Shown piece by piece: positions 1 through 6,193 of a stretch of 11,269 nucleotides of DNA. Source of the DNA: Nanobdellota archaeon. Lineage in GTDB: Archaea; Nanobdellota; Nanobdellia; Woesearchaeales; GCA-2686295. The translations under genes and the position numbers were made by a program. The stretch covers positions 1 to 11,269 of the forward strand of contig JAHJDK010000076.1 in assembly GCA_018812505.1 (NCBI GenBank). The letters run 5' to 3'. Each line of letters opens with the position of its first letter. Position 1 is the stretch's first letter. The notes beneath the pieces are model-generated. The model saw nothing but the letters and a program-made list of their open reading frames with translations. It was not told where the DNA came from and did not search any database.

Positions 1-2
1 AT

Positions 3-74
3 AAAATATCAAAAGAAGACGCTGTTAACTATTTAAAATCAGAATATAAAATAAAAATAGGTGAAGACCAATGA
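3..74 (+). CDS. rpl5: C-terminal end of ribosomal protein uL5 (partial)
   Basis: This is the tail of a gene that begins upstream of the window. Frame 3 reads 23 codons ending in ...NYLKSEYKIKIGEDQ and then TGA. The pattern of 'ISKEDA' followed by a helix and a final hydrophobic strand resembles the C-terminus of archaeal uL5, a large-subunit protein that contacts 5S rRNA and the P-site tRNA. Position supports the call, because uL5 precedes uS14 in the archaeal spc operon. The TGA stop overlaps the uS14 ATG in an ATGA arrangement, so the two are probably translationally coupled. Only about 23 residues are visible, so the identity rests on context plus a short match. Confidence 0.75.
   Translation, partial: KISKEDAVNYLKSEYKIKIGEDQ
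59..64 (+). promoter_or_regulatory. Shine-Dalgarno site of uS14
   Basis: AGGTGA lies six bases before the ATG at 71, inside the end of uL5. It matches the archaeal 16S anti-Shine-Dalgarno and decides the start: uS14 begins at 71, so its unusual N-terminal extension is probably translated. Confidence 0.7.
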
Positions 75-301
75 CTACTTCAGATCCAAAAAAAGTATTG
101 AACCAAATTAAATCAAAACCTGCAAAGTACATTAAATTTCAAAAGAATAATTTACCAAAAAAAAGAAAGTATGGAAAAACAACGAAGAAATGCAGAAGAT
201 GTGGTAGAACAGGGGCTCATGTGAGTAAATATGGTTTAAATCTTTGCAGACAATGCTTTAGAGAAATAGCATTAAAATTAGGATTCAAAAAATATAGTTA
301 A
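71..301 (+). CDS. rps14: Ribosomal protein uS14 (zinc-binding, N-terminally extended)
   Basis: Small-subunit protein of the 30S head that binds 16S rRNA. The C-terminal 45 residues are the conserved archaeal uS14 core: a four-cysteine zinc site (C41, C44, C59, C62) in CRRC and CRQC, the block KYGLNLCRQCFREIA, and the ending LGFKKYS. The protein has 76 residues, whereas typical archaeal uS14 is about 50-57. The first ~30 residues form a Lys-rich extension that begins MTTSDPKKVL. The Shine-Dalgarno at 59-64 fits the ATG at 71, which overlaps the uL5 stop by ATGA, so the extension looks real. I recall similar extensions in DPANN sequences but cannot verify this here. Confidence 0.96.
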   Translation: MTTSDPKKVLNQIKSKPAKYIKFQKNNLPKKRKYGKTTKKCRRCGRTGAHVSKYGLNLCRQCFREIALKLGFKKYS

Positions 302-306
302 GGTGA
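301..306 (+). promoter_or_regulatory. Shine-Dalgarno site of uS8
   Basis: AGGTGA begins on the last base of the uS14 stop codon and lies four bases before the uS8 ATG at 311. It is one of the few clear Shine-Dalgarno sites in this operon. Confidence 0.65.
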
Positions 307-310
307 AAAA

Positions 311-703
311 ATGAGTTTAAATAATCCATTAGCAAATGTTTTGTCTTTCATTCAAAATTATGAAAAATTAGGAAAAAAGGAACTATTAACAAAAGATAAT
401 TCAAAAGTGATTAAAAAAATATTGAGCATTATGCAAACAGAAGGATATTTAGGTGGTTATGAAGAAGTTGAAGATGAAAAAGGAAATCTATTGAAAATCA
501 ATCTGTTAGGATTAATAAATAAAACTAATGTTATAAGACCCCAATTTCAAGTAAAAGTTTCAGACTTTGAAAAATTTGAGAAAAGATTTTTACCAGCAAA
601 AGATTTTGGAATAATAATAATATCAACAAACAAAGGTTTAATGACTCACAAAGAAGCAAAAGAAAAGAACTTAGGAGGAAAATTATTCGCTTACTGTTAC
701 TAA
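311..703 (+). CDS. rps8: Ribosomal protein uS8
   Basis: Primary 16S rRNA-binding protein of the small subunit, organising the central domain. All 130 residues align by eye with archaeal uS8: start MSLNNPLANVLSFIQNYEKL, helix with IMQTEGYLGGY (41-50), LLGLINK, KRFLPAKDFGI (91-101), ISTNKGLMTHKEA (104-116), and end GGKLFAYCY. Length is the family norm, with no extension. It lies nine bases after uS14 with its own Shine-Dalgarno, and its TAA stop sits one base before the uL6 ATG. Nothing is missing or odd. Confidence 0.98.
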   Translation: MSLNNPLANVLSFIQNYEKLGKKELLTKDNSKVIKKILSIMQTEGYLGGYEEVEDEKGNLLKINLLGLINKTNVIRPQFQVKVSDFEKFEKRFLPAKDFGIIIISTNKGLMTHKEAKEKNLGGKLFAYCY

Positions 704-704
704 A

Positions 705-1253
705 ATGGCAAAGAAAATAGTTGAAGAAAGGATTGAAATTCCAGAAACTTGTCAAATAACCTTTGATAATAAAAAACTTTTTGTTAAGGGAGAAAAAGGA
801 GAAGTATCTAGAATTATGTTTAATCCTTCAATTTCAATTAAAGTAGAAGCTAACGAACTAATAATATCCTCAAATAATTTGAGTAAAAAAATAAAAAAAA
901 TAATGAACACTTTTAAAGCGCATATAAAAAACATAATTAAAGGAGTTGGTGAAGGACATGTTTATAAATTAAGAATTTGTTCAGGACACTTTCCAATGTC
1001 TGTTGCGGTTAAAGATAATTTATTTGAAGTAAAAAATTTTATTGGGGAAAAAGTCCCAAGAAAAGTAAAGCTTATAGATGGAGTAAAAGTTAAAATTGAC
1101 GGATCAGAAGTACTTGTTGAAAGTATAGATAAAGAAAAAGCAGGTCAAATGGCTGCATCTATAGAACAACTAACAAGAAGACCTGGCTTTGACTTGAGAA
1201 TATTTCAAGATGGGATTTATATAATAGAAAAAGATGGAAAATTTATAAAATAA
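705..1253 (+). CDS. rpl6: Ribosomal protein uL6
   Basis: Large-subunit protein near the GTPase-associated centre and sarcin-ricin loop, built of two similar alpha/beta domains. Diagnostic blocks are GVGEGHVYKLR followed by CSGHFPM (80-98), NFIGEK (111-116), and the C-terminal QMAASIEQLTRRPGFDLRIF with DGIYIIEK (148-176). At 182 residues it has the normal archaeal length. The start is one base after the uS8 stop (TAAAATG) and has no Shine-Dalgarno at useful spacing; a GGAGG lies about 28 bases upstream. Translation probably depends on ribosomes terminating at uS8 and restarting. Confidence 0.97.
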   Translation: MAKKIVEERIEIPETCQITFDNKKLFVKGEKGEVSRIMFNPSISIKVEANELIISSNNLSKKIKKIMNTFKAHIKNIIKGVGEGHVYKLRICSGHFPMSVAVKDNLFEVKNFIGEKVPRKVKLIDGVKVKIDGSEVLVESIDKEKAGQMAASIEQLTRRPGFDLRIFQDGIYIIEKDGKFIK

Positions 1254-1257
1254 AAAA

Positions 1258-1842
1258 ATGACAATTCAACACAAAACTAAAAAGAAAATAACTTTTGTTA
1301 GAACTGACTCTCATAAAAAGAAAAGGTTAGGACTTAAATGGAGAAGACCAAAAGGATTACAAAATAAGAGAAGATTAAGAAAAAGAGGTTATGGTTTAGT
1401 TGTTAAGAAAGGTTATAAAACTCCTTTGAGTGAAAGAGGTATTTCAAAACAAGGTCTAACACCTATTAAAATTGATAGTTTGAAATCATTAGCTTTAGTT
1501 GACAATAAAACTCAAGGAATAATAGTTTCTTCAAAATTGGGAGATAAAAAAAGATTACCAATTATGCAAGAAGCAAAGAAGAAACAAATTCAAGTATTAA
1601 ATTTTAATGTTGATAAAAAAATAAAGCAAATGACAGACTTATTAGAATCAAAGAAAAAGCAAAAAGAGCAAAAAGAAAAGGAAAAATTAGAAAAGAAGAA
1701 AGAAGAAGAGCAAAAACAAGCTAAGAAGAAAGAAAAGACAATCGATGAATCTGTAAAAGAACAAGATTCAGAACAAGAACCAACTGAAGAAAAATCTGAG
1801 AATAAAAAAGAATTTGATAAATTATTAACTAAAAAACAATAA
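1258..1842 (+). CDS. rpl32e: Ribosomal protein eL32 with long charged C-terminal tail
   Basis: Large-subunit protein shared by archaea and eukaryotes. Residues ~10-117 are the eL32 core: FVRTDSHKKKRLG and WRRPKGLQNKRR at the start, YGLVVKKGYKTP in the middle, then DNKTQGIIVSSKLGDKKRL (82-100) and the closing QVLNF. Archaeal eL32 is usually about 130 residues. This one has 194, because residues ~118-194 form a low-complexity Lys/Glu/Gln tail, the first part of which (about 120-165) has strong coiled-coil or single-helix character. The tail reads cleanly to a TAA with no frameshift sign. No Shine-Dalgarno precedes the ATG, four bases after the uL6 stop. Confidence 0.94.
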   Translation: MTIQHKTKKKITFVRTDSHKKKRLGLKWRRPKGLQNKRRLRKRGYGLVVKKGYKTPLSERGISKQGLTPIKIDSLKSLALVDNKTQGIIVSSKLGDKKRLPIMQEAKKKQIQVLNFNVDKKIKQMTDLLESKKKQKEQKEKEKLEKKKEEEQKQAKKKEKTIDESVKEQDSEQEPTEEKSENKKEFDKLLTKKQ

Positions 1843-1861
1843 GAATAATGAAAACTATAAA

Positions 1862-2320
1862 ATGAAACTAAAAATACAAAAAAAACTGGCAGCAAAAGTT
1901 TTGAAAACATCTAAGTATAAGATAGTTTTTGATCCTGAGAGATTAGAAGATATAAAAGAAGCAATAACAAAAACAGATATTAGAGGTTTAGTTTCAGAAA
2001 AAGCAATAAAAAAGATTCAAAAAAAAGGCACTTCAAAAGTAAGAACTAGAGAGAACAAAATTCAAAGAAGAAAAGGATTAAGAAAAGGACCTTCAACTAG
2101 AAAAGGAAAGAAAACAGCTAGAATAAGTAAAAAAGATTTATGGATGGCGAAAATTAGAACTCAAAGAGAATTCCTAAAACAATTAAGAGATAAAAAATTA
2201 ATATCACATAAAGTTTTCCCAGATCTTTATTCAAAAGCTAAAGGAAACTTTTTCAGAAGCAAAAGGCATATAAGAATATATTTAGAAGAACATAAGTTGA
2301 TTGAAAATGAGAAGAACTAA
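1862..2320 (+). CDS. rpl19e: Ribosomal protein eL19
   Basis: Large-subunit protein of archaea and eukaryotes; its long basic helices reach across the subunit interface. The family pattern is complete: MKLKIQKKLAAKVLK, FDPERLEDIKEAITKTDIRGL, the basic linker with RKGPSTRKGKKTARISKKDLW, then KIRTQREFLKQLRDKKLI and SKAKGNFFRSKRHIRIYLEEH. Length 152 matches the family. The ATG has no Shine-Dalgarno and lies 19 bases after the eL32 stop. A five-codon reading frame (1848-1865) overlaps it by ATGA. The 3' end overlaps the start of uL18 by 14 bases. Confidence 0.97.
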   Translation: MKLKIQKKLAAKVLKTSKYKIVFDPERLEDIKEAITKTDIRGLVSEKAIKKIQKKGTSKVRTRENKIQRRKGLRKGPSTRKGKKTARISKKDLWMAKIRTQREFLKQLRDKKLISHKVFPDLYSKAKGNFFRSKRHIRIYLEEHKLIENEKN

Positions 2321-2801
2321 AGCAAGACTACCATATCATAGAAAAATTTCAGGCAGAACTAATTATAAAAAGAGATTGGAACTGCTTAAAAGTGGAAAAG
2401 ACAGATTGGTAGTTAGAAAAACAAATAAACACTTGATTATGCAAATAATAAGATATGAACCAGCAGGTGACAAAGTCGTTGTTTCAGCAAATTCTAAAGA
2501 ACTCACAAAAGAAGGTTGGAAAAATTCCTGCAAAAATTTATCTGCCTGCTATTTAACAGGATTACTTTTAGGTAAAAAAGCAAAAGATAAAAAATTAACG
2601 CAAGCAGTATTAGATATCGGTCTTCAAACTCCTGTTAAAGGATCAAAGCTGTTTGCATCCTTGAAAGGAATTATTGATTCAGGAATTAGCATACCTGCTT
2701 CGAAAGAGGTTTTTCCAAATGATGATAGAATAAGTGGAAAGCACATATCCGCTAAAATAGAAAAAGATTTTGAATTGTTAAAAAATAAATTGATGAAATA
2801 A
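2307..2801 (+). CDS. rpl18: Ribosomal protein uL18
   Basis: 5S rRNA-binding large-subunit protein. The block LPYHRKISGRTNYKKRLELL, then GKDRLVVRKTNKHLIMQII and NLSACYLTGLLLGKKA, are typical archaeal uL18. The C-terminal third has LQTPVKGSKLFASLKGIIDSG and DDRISGKHI. I start it at ATG 2307 (MRRTKARLPYHRKIS), because family members begin close to this point; a TTG two codons upstream (2301) is a weaker choice. The start lies inside eL19, and no Shine-Dalgarno is evident, so coupling to eL19 translation is likely. At 164 residues it is shorter than the ~190-200 of many archaea, mainly at the C-terminus. Confidence 0.95.
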   Translation: MRRTKARLPYHRKISGRTNYKKRLELLKSGKDRLVVRKTNKHLIMQIIRYEPAGDKVVVSANSKELTKEGWKNSCKNLSACYLTGLLLGKKAKDKKLTQAVLDIGLQTPVKGSKLFASLKGIIDSGISIPASKEVFPNDDRISGKHISAKIEKDFELLKNKLMK

Positions 2802-2802
2802 A

Positions 2803-3663
2803 ATGCAAGAAGAAAATTGGAATCCAAAAACAGAATTAGGAAGACAAGTCCTAAGTAAAGAAATCAAAAATATAGATGAAATATTAAACAAAGGAAAGGT
2901 CATTTTAGAAGCAGAAATAGTTGATCAACTATTAGACTTTGAGACTGAGTTATTATTAATAGGTCAGTCAAAAGGAAAATTTGGTGGTGGACAAAGGAGA
3001 GTTTTCAGACAAACACAAAAGAAGACAAAAGAAGGAAACAAACCAAGATTTACAACTATGGCGGTAATTGGAGATAAAAATGGGCATATAGGAATTGGTT
3101 ACGGAAAATCAAAGGAAACAGTTCTTGCAAGAGAAAAAGCAATTCGAAAAGCAAAGCAAAATTTGTTTGTTATAAAAAGAGGATCAGGTTCTTGGGAATC
3201 AAAATCATCAGAACCACATTCAATTCCTTTTGCAGTTGAAGGAAAGTGTGGATCTGCAATTATACATTTAAAACCTGCACCAAAAGGAACTGGTTTGTGC
3301 ATTGAAAAAGAATGTGCAAAAGTTTTAGAATTGGCGGGTATAAAAGATATTTGGTCAAAAACTTATGGTCAGACAAAAAATAAAATAAACTTAATTAATG
3401 CTTTGGAGAAGGCTCTAAAAAAATTAGTTGAAACAAAAGTTCAACTAAAATATGAGGAATCATTATCAATACTTCAAGGACTAGAAAAAGTCAAAGATGA
3501 TAAAGAAGATTTAAAATTGAATGAAACAACTTTGGAACCTATGAAATTTGTTAAAGAGCATAACGAGAAAACAGAACAAAAGAACGAAGAAGATTTAAAT
3601 AAGAAAAAACTAACACAAACTAAAAAGAAAGGAAAAACAACTAAAAATAAAGATAAAAAATGA
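2803..3663 (+). CDS. rps5: Ribosomal protein uS5 with Lys-rich C-terminal extension
   Basis: Small-subunit protein at the mRNA entry channel, important for decoding accuracy. Residues 1-60 are the archaeal N-terminal helices (WNPKTELGRQVLSKEIKNID). The double-stranded-RNA-binding-like domain and ribosomal S5 fold follow: RRVFRQTQ (65-71), MAVIGDKNGHIGIGYGKSKE (86-105), IKRGSGSWE, HLKPAPKGTGL (155-165), LELAGIKDIWSKTYGQTKNK. The core ends near residue 212. A further ~74 residues form a charged low-complexity tail ending in a Lys/Thr-rich stretch. The start is one base after the uL18 stop (TAAAATG). The TGA stop overlaps the uL30 ATG as ATGA. Confidence 0.96.
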   Translation: MQEENWNPKTELGRQVLSKEIKNIDEILNKGKVILEAEIVDQLLDFETELLLIGQSKGKFGGGQRRVFRQTQKKTKEGNKPRFTTMAVIGDKNGHIGIGYGKSKETVLAREKAIRKAKQNLFVIKRGSGSWESKSSEPHSIPFAVEGKCGSAIIHLKPAPKGTGLCIEKECAKVLELAGIKDIWSKTYGQTKNKINLINALEKALKKLVETKVQLKYEESLSILQGLEKVKDDKEDLKLNETTLEPMKFVKEHNEKTEQKNEEDLNKKKLTQTKKKGKTTKNKDKK

Positions 3664-4082
3664 AAACAGAACACAAAACAGACTTGAAAGAAAAAAACTT
3701 GAAGAAGGAAAAATTTGTAGTTGTATTAATAAGAGGATTAATAGGCATTACTAAAACTACTAAAGATACTTTATTTCTTTTAAGACTTAGAAAGAAACAC
3801 ACTTGTGTAGTGCTTGAAAATAATGCTTCAAATAAAGGTATGTTGCAAAAAGTTAAAGATTATGTTGCTTATGGAGAAATAAATGATGAAACACTTAAAT
3901 TATTAATTTCAAAAAGAGGGAAGAAAAATCCTAATAATGAAGATAGAACAAAACCTTTTTTTGAGCTAGCACCTCCAAAAGGTGGATTTGAAAGAAAAGG
4001 GATAAAAAAATCTTATAATGTAGGTGGTGCTTTAGGGTATAGAGGTACTAAAATTAATGATTTAATAAAAAGGATGTTATAA
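3660..4082 (+). CDS. rpl30: Ribosomal protein uL30
   Basis: Large-subunit protein of the archaeal/eukaryotic uL30 (L7-like) type. After a Lys/Glu-rich N-terminus of about 17 residues it reads FVVVLIRGLIGITKTTKDTL, LLRLRKKHTCVVLEN, MLQKVKDYVAYGEI. It closes with the archaeal signature FELAPPKGGFERKGIKK (101-117) and GGALGYRGTKINDLIKRML. Length 140 is within the archaeal range (~150), so it has the archaeal C-terminal domain that bacterial uL30 (~60 residues) lacks. It overlaps uS5 by four bases; no Shine-Dalgarno is visible. Confidence 0.97.
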   Translation: MKTEHKTDLKEKNLKKEKFVVVLIRGLIGITKTTKDTLFLLRLRKKHTCVVLENNASNKGMLQKVKDYVAYGEINDETLKLLISKRGKKNPNNEDRTKPFFELAPPKGGFERKGIKKSYNVGGALGYRGTKINDLIKRML

Positions 4083-4084
4083 TT

Positions 4085-4582
4085 ATGATAAAAAGAAAAA
4101 AAAACAACAGACAAAGAGGATCTCACACTCATGGATGGGGTGCTAAAAAGAAGCATCGAGGAGCCGGAAACAGAGGAGGTAGAGGAAACGCTGGAAGCGG
4201 AAAAAGAGGTGATGCAAAAAAACCAAGTTTTTGGAAGGATATGTCTTATTATAAATCAAAAGGATTTGTATCATTAAGAAAACCTTTAGTTAAAATAAAT
4301 ATTTCAGATTTAAAAAAGTTTGAAGATATAAAAATAGATTTGAAGGAAAGAGGTTTTGATAAGTTATTAGCTAATGGAACTCCTGATAAGAAATATGAAT
4401 TAATAATATCTCATGCTTCAAAATCAGCAATTTCTAAAATAGAAAAAGCAGGTGGTAAAATATTAGGATTAGTAGAACAAAAACAAAAAATAAAGAAAGA
4501 GGTTTCAATAAAAAAATCAAAAGTTTCTGAGGAAGAGTCAGAATTAGAAGATACACAAGAAACTGAAATCTTGGAACAATAA
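4085..4582 (+). CDS. rpl15: Ribosomal protein uL15 with acidic C-terminal tail
   Basis: Large-subunit protein whose Gly/Arg-rich N-terminal arm threads into 23S rRNA. Residues 9-45 show the arm: RQRGSHTHGWGAKKKHRGAG, then GGRGNAGSGKRG. The globular part follows with FVSLRKPLVKINISDL, LLANGTP (94-100) and AISKIEKAGGKILGL (115-129), which is the usual end of the family. Residues ~131-165 are a charged extension, Lys-rich then Glu-rich, ending EILEQ. A run of nine A's (4096-4104) lies within the first codons, but the frame stays open. It starts two bases after uL30, and secY follows one base after its stop. Confidence 0.96.
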   Translation: MIKRKKNNRQRGSHTHGWGAKKKHRGAGNRGGRGNAGSGKRGDAKKPSFWKDMSYYKSKGFVSLRKPLVKINISDLKKFEDIKIDLKERGFDKLLANGTPDKKYELIISHASKSAISKIEKAGGKILGLVEQKQKIKKEVSIKKSKVSEEESELEDTQETEILEQ

Positions 4583-4583
4583 A

Positions 4584-5951
4584 ATGTCATTTTTTGATAA
4601 AATACTAAACAATCTTCCTGAGGTTGAGTCTCCTAAACAAAAAAGATTGGCTTTTAAAGAAAAGCTTAAATGGACTCTTATAACATTAGTTTTATTTTAC
4701 ATTCTTGGTTTAATTCCACTTTATGGTCTTGGACAAAATGCATTACAGCAATTCGAATTTTTATCAGTTATTTTAGGAGCTAGTTTTGGAAGCATTATTA
4801 GTTTAGGAATAGGTCCTATAGTTACAGCTTCAATAGTACTTCAATTGTTAAATGGTTCAGGAATAGTTAAGTTTGATCTTTCTTCACATGAAGGAAAACA
4901 GAGATTTCAAGGAATACAAAAGCTTTTATCAATAGGTTTTATAATATTAGAAGGGGCAATTTATGTTTCAATGGGTGGATTATCTCCATCAGCAGGAATT
5001 CCAGCTAGTATTCTAATATTTCAATTATTCTTAGGAGGAGTATTGATTATGTTTATGGATGAGGTTATAAGTAAGTGGGGTTTTGGTTCAGGAATAAGCT
5101 TATTTATAGCTGCAGCGGTTAGTCAGACAGTTTTTATGAGAGTATTGAATCCTTTGGCAAGTCCGAATAATCCTTCAATATCTTCAGGTGCGTTACCTGC
5201 TCTTTTTCAAAGTTTAAGCAGAGGACTTGCTCAAGAAGCAGGTTTAAATTTAGCTCACATATTAGCAACAATTTTTGTTTTTTTGGTTGCTGTTTACACA
5301 CAATCTATGAAAGTAGAGATACCTTTAAGTTTTGGAAGAATAAGAGGACATGGTATTAGATGGCCTTTAAACTTTTTTTACACTAGCAACATACCAGTAA
5401 TATTAACAGCAGCACTGATTGCGAACGTACAGTTATTTGCAAGGTTATTATATAATTGGGGATTTCCAATTTTAGGAAGGTTTGCAGGAAACTCACCTGT
5501 TTCAGGATTAGCGTCTGTGCTGTATGCACCAAGAATTGTTGATAGTATAATAACAGGGTCTTTCTCGTTTTCTATGATTGGTCAAGCTATAGTGTATTTG
5601 ATGTTTTTTATGGGTGGAGCTGTTTTGTTTAGTTATTTTTGGGTTCAAACAGCAGGATTGGATGCTAAATCTCAAGCAAAACAAATAATGTCTTCAGGAT
5701 TACAAATACCTGGATTTAGAAAAGATCAAAGAGTGCTTGAGAGATTATTACAAAGATATATTGGTCCTCTTACAATAATGGGTGGTTTAGCAGTTGGTTT
5801 ATTAGCGGCAGTTGCTGACTTGACAGGTGCTTTTGGAAGTGGAACAGGAATTCTTTTGACAGTTATGATTGTATATAAATTATATGAAGAAATTGCACAA
5901 CAACACATGATGGATATGAATCCGATGATGAGAAGATTTATGGGTGGATGA
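4584..5951 (+). CDS. secY: Preprotein translocase subunit SecY (Sec61 alpha)
   Basis: Channel-forming subunit of the Sec translocon in the cytoplasmic membrane, with ten transmembrane helices. The 455 residues show the expected order: cytoplasmic amphipathic N-terminus (PKQKRLAFKEKLKWT), TM1 near 28-46, plug region ~55-75, TM2 with GIGPIVTASIVLQLL (76-90), FMDEVISKWGFGSGISLFIA (157-176), the basic loop KVEIPLSFGRIRG (243-255), the ribosome/SecA-side loop FRKDQRVLERLLQRYIGPL (378-396), and last helices with GSGTGILLTVMIVYKLYEEI. The cytoplasmic tail ends in MNPMMRRFMGG. It follows uL15 by one base (TAAAATG). Its TGA overlaps the next ATG. The adk gene often found after archaeal secY is absent here. 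Confidence 0.98.
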   Translation: MSFFDKILNNLPEVESPKQKRLAFKEKLKWTLITLVLFYILGLIPLYGLGQNALQQFEFLSVILGASFGSIISLGIGPIVTASIVLQLLNGSGIVKFDLSSHEGKQRFQGIQKLLSIGFIILEGAIYVSMGGLSPSAGIPASILIFQLFLGGVLIMFMDEVISKWGFGSGISLFIAAAVSQTVFMRVLNPLASPNNPSISSGALPALFQSLSRGLAQEAGLNLAHILATIFVFLVAVYTQSMKVEIPLSFGRIRGHGIRWPLNFFYTSNIPVILTAALIANVQLFARLLYNWGFPILGRFAGNSPVSGLASVLYAPRIVDSIITGSFSFSMIGQAIVYLMFFMGGAVLFSYFWVQTAGLDAKSQAKQIMSSGLQIPGFRKDQRVLERLLQRYIGPLTIMGGLAVGLLAAVADLTGAFGSGTGILLTVMIVYKLYEEIAQQHMMDMNPMMRRFMGG

Positions 5952-6193
5952 AAATGTTCGAAAATTTATTAAATCCGATTTTTAAACCACTTTTAAGTCT
6001 AGGCTTTTTTTGGGCAATTCTAATAATTTCTTTTGTGTTAACTTTTTTAATAACTATGGTTTATAAATATACTACGGATCAAGAGCTTATGAAAAGACTT
6101 AAGAAAGAAATGAAAGAGATGCAAAAAGAACTTAAAAAGTTAAGCAGTAATCCTCAAAAAGCAATGTCTCATCAAAAAAAAAATGATGGATAA
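5948..6193 (+). CDS. N-terminal part of a split DUF106/EMC3-like membrane insertase: TM1 and coiled coil
   Basis: This small frame encodes the first third of an archaeal Oxa1-superfamily protein (DUF106; relatives are MJ0480/Ylp, EMC3, TMCO1, YidC). Residues ~18-40 are a transmembrane helix. Residues 44-66 (DQELMKRLKKEMKEMQKELK) form the cytoplasmic coiled coil typical of the family. The protein then ends at 81 residues without the two remaining membrane helices, which are encoded in another frame from 6183. The break falls just after a run of ten A's (6174-6183). The ATG at 5948 overlaps the SecY stop; ATG 5954 (MFENLLNP) is an equally good start, with a weak GGTG seven bases before it. It may not be a separate gene: see the joined reading. 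Confidence 0.7.
   Translation: MKMFENLLNPIFKPLLSLGFFWAILIISFVLTFLITMVYKYTTDQELMKRLKKEMKEMQKELKKLSSNPQKAMSHQKKNDG
6174..6183 (+). repeat. A10 homopolymer at the insertase frame break
   Basis: Ten consecutive A's, the longest homopolymer I noticed in the window. The upstream frame reads CAA AAA AAA AAT across it and stops at TAA 6191-6193. The downstream frame starts ATG ATG on the last A. With nine A's (or twelve), the upstream codons run directly into ATG ATG GAT and both parts become one 250- or 251-residue protein. Such tracts are typical sites of sequencing indels and of transcriptional slippage. Confidence 0.9.

Noticed and set aside
1590..1910. 106-codon minus-strand frame rich in Ser, Phe and Cys
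   Set aside because: It is the complement of the Lys/Glu-codon tail of eL32; the Phe/Ser/Cys composition follows from AAA/GAA/CAA codons read backwards.
2301..2306. TTG at 2301 as start of uL18
   Set aside because: It adds only two residues to the ATG at 2307 that fits the family N-terminus, and no Shine-Dalgarno favours it.
4096..4104. A9 run near the start of uL15 as another frameshift site
   Set aside because: The uL15 frame is continuous through the run and the Gly/Arg-rich arm follows in frame, so no defect is present. A similar A9 on the minus strand in the LOG gene (7983-7991) is also in frame.
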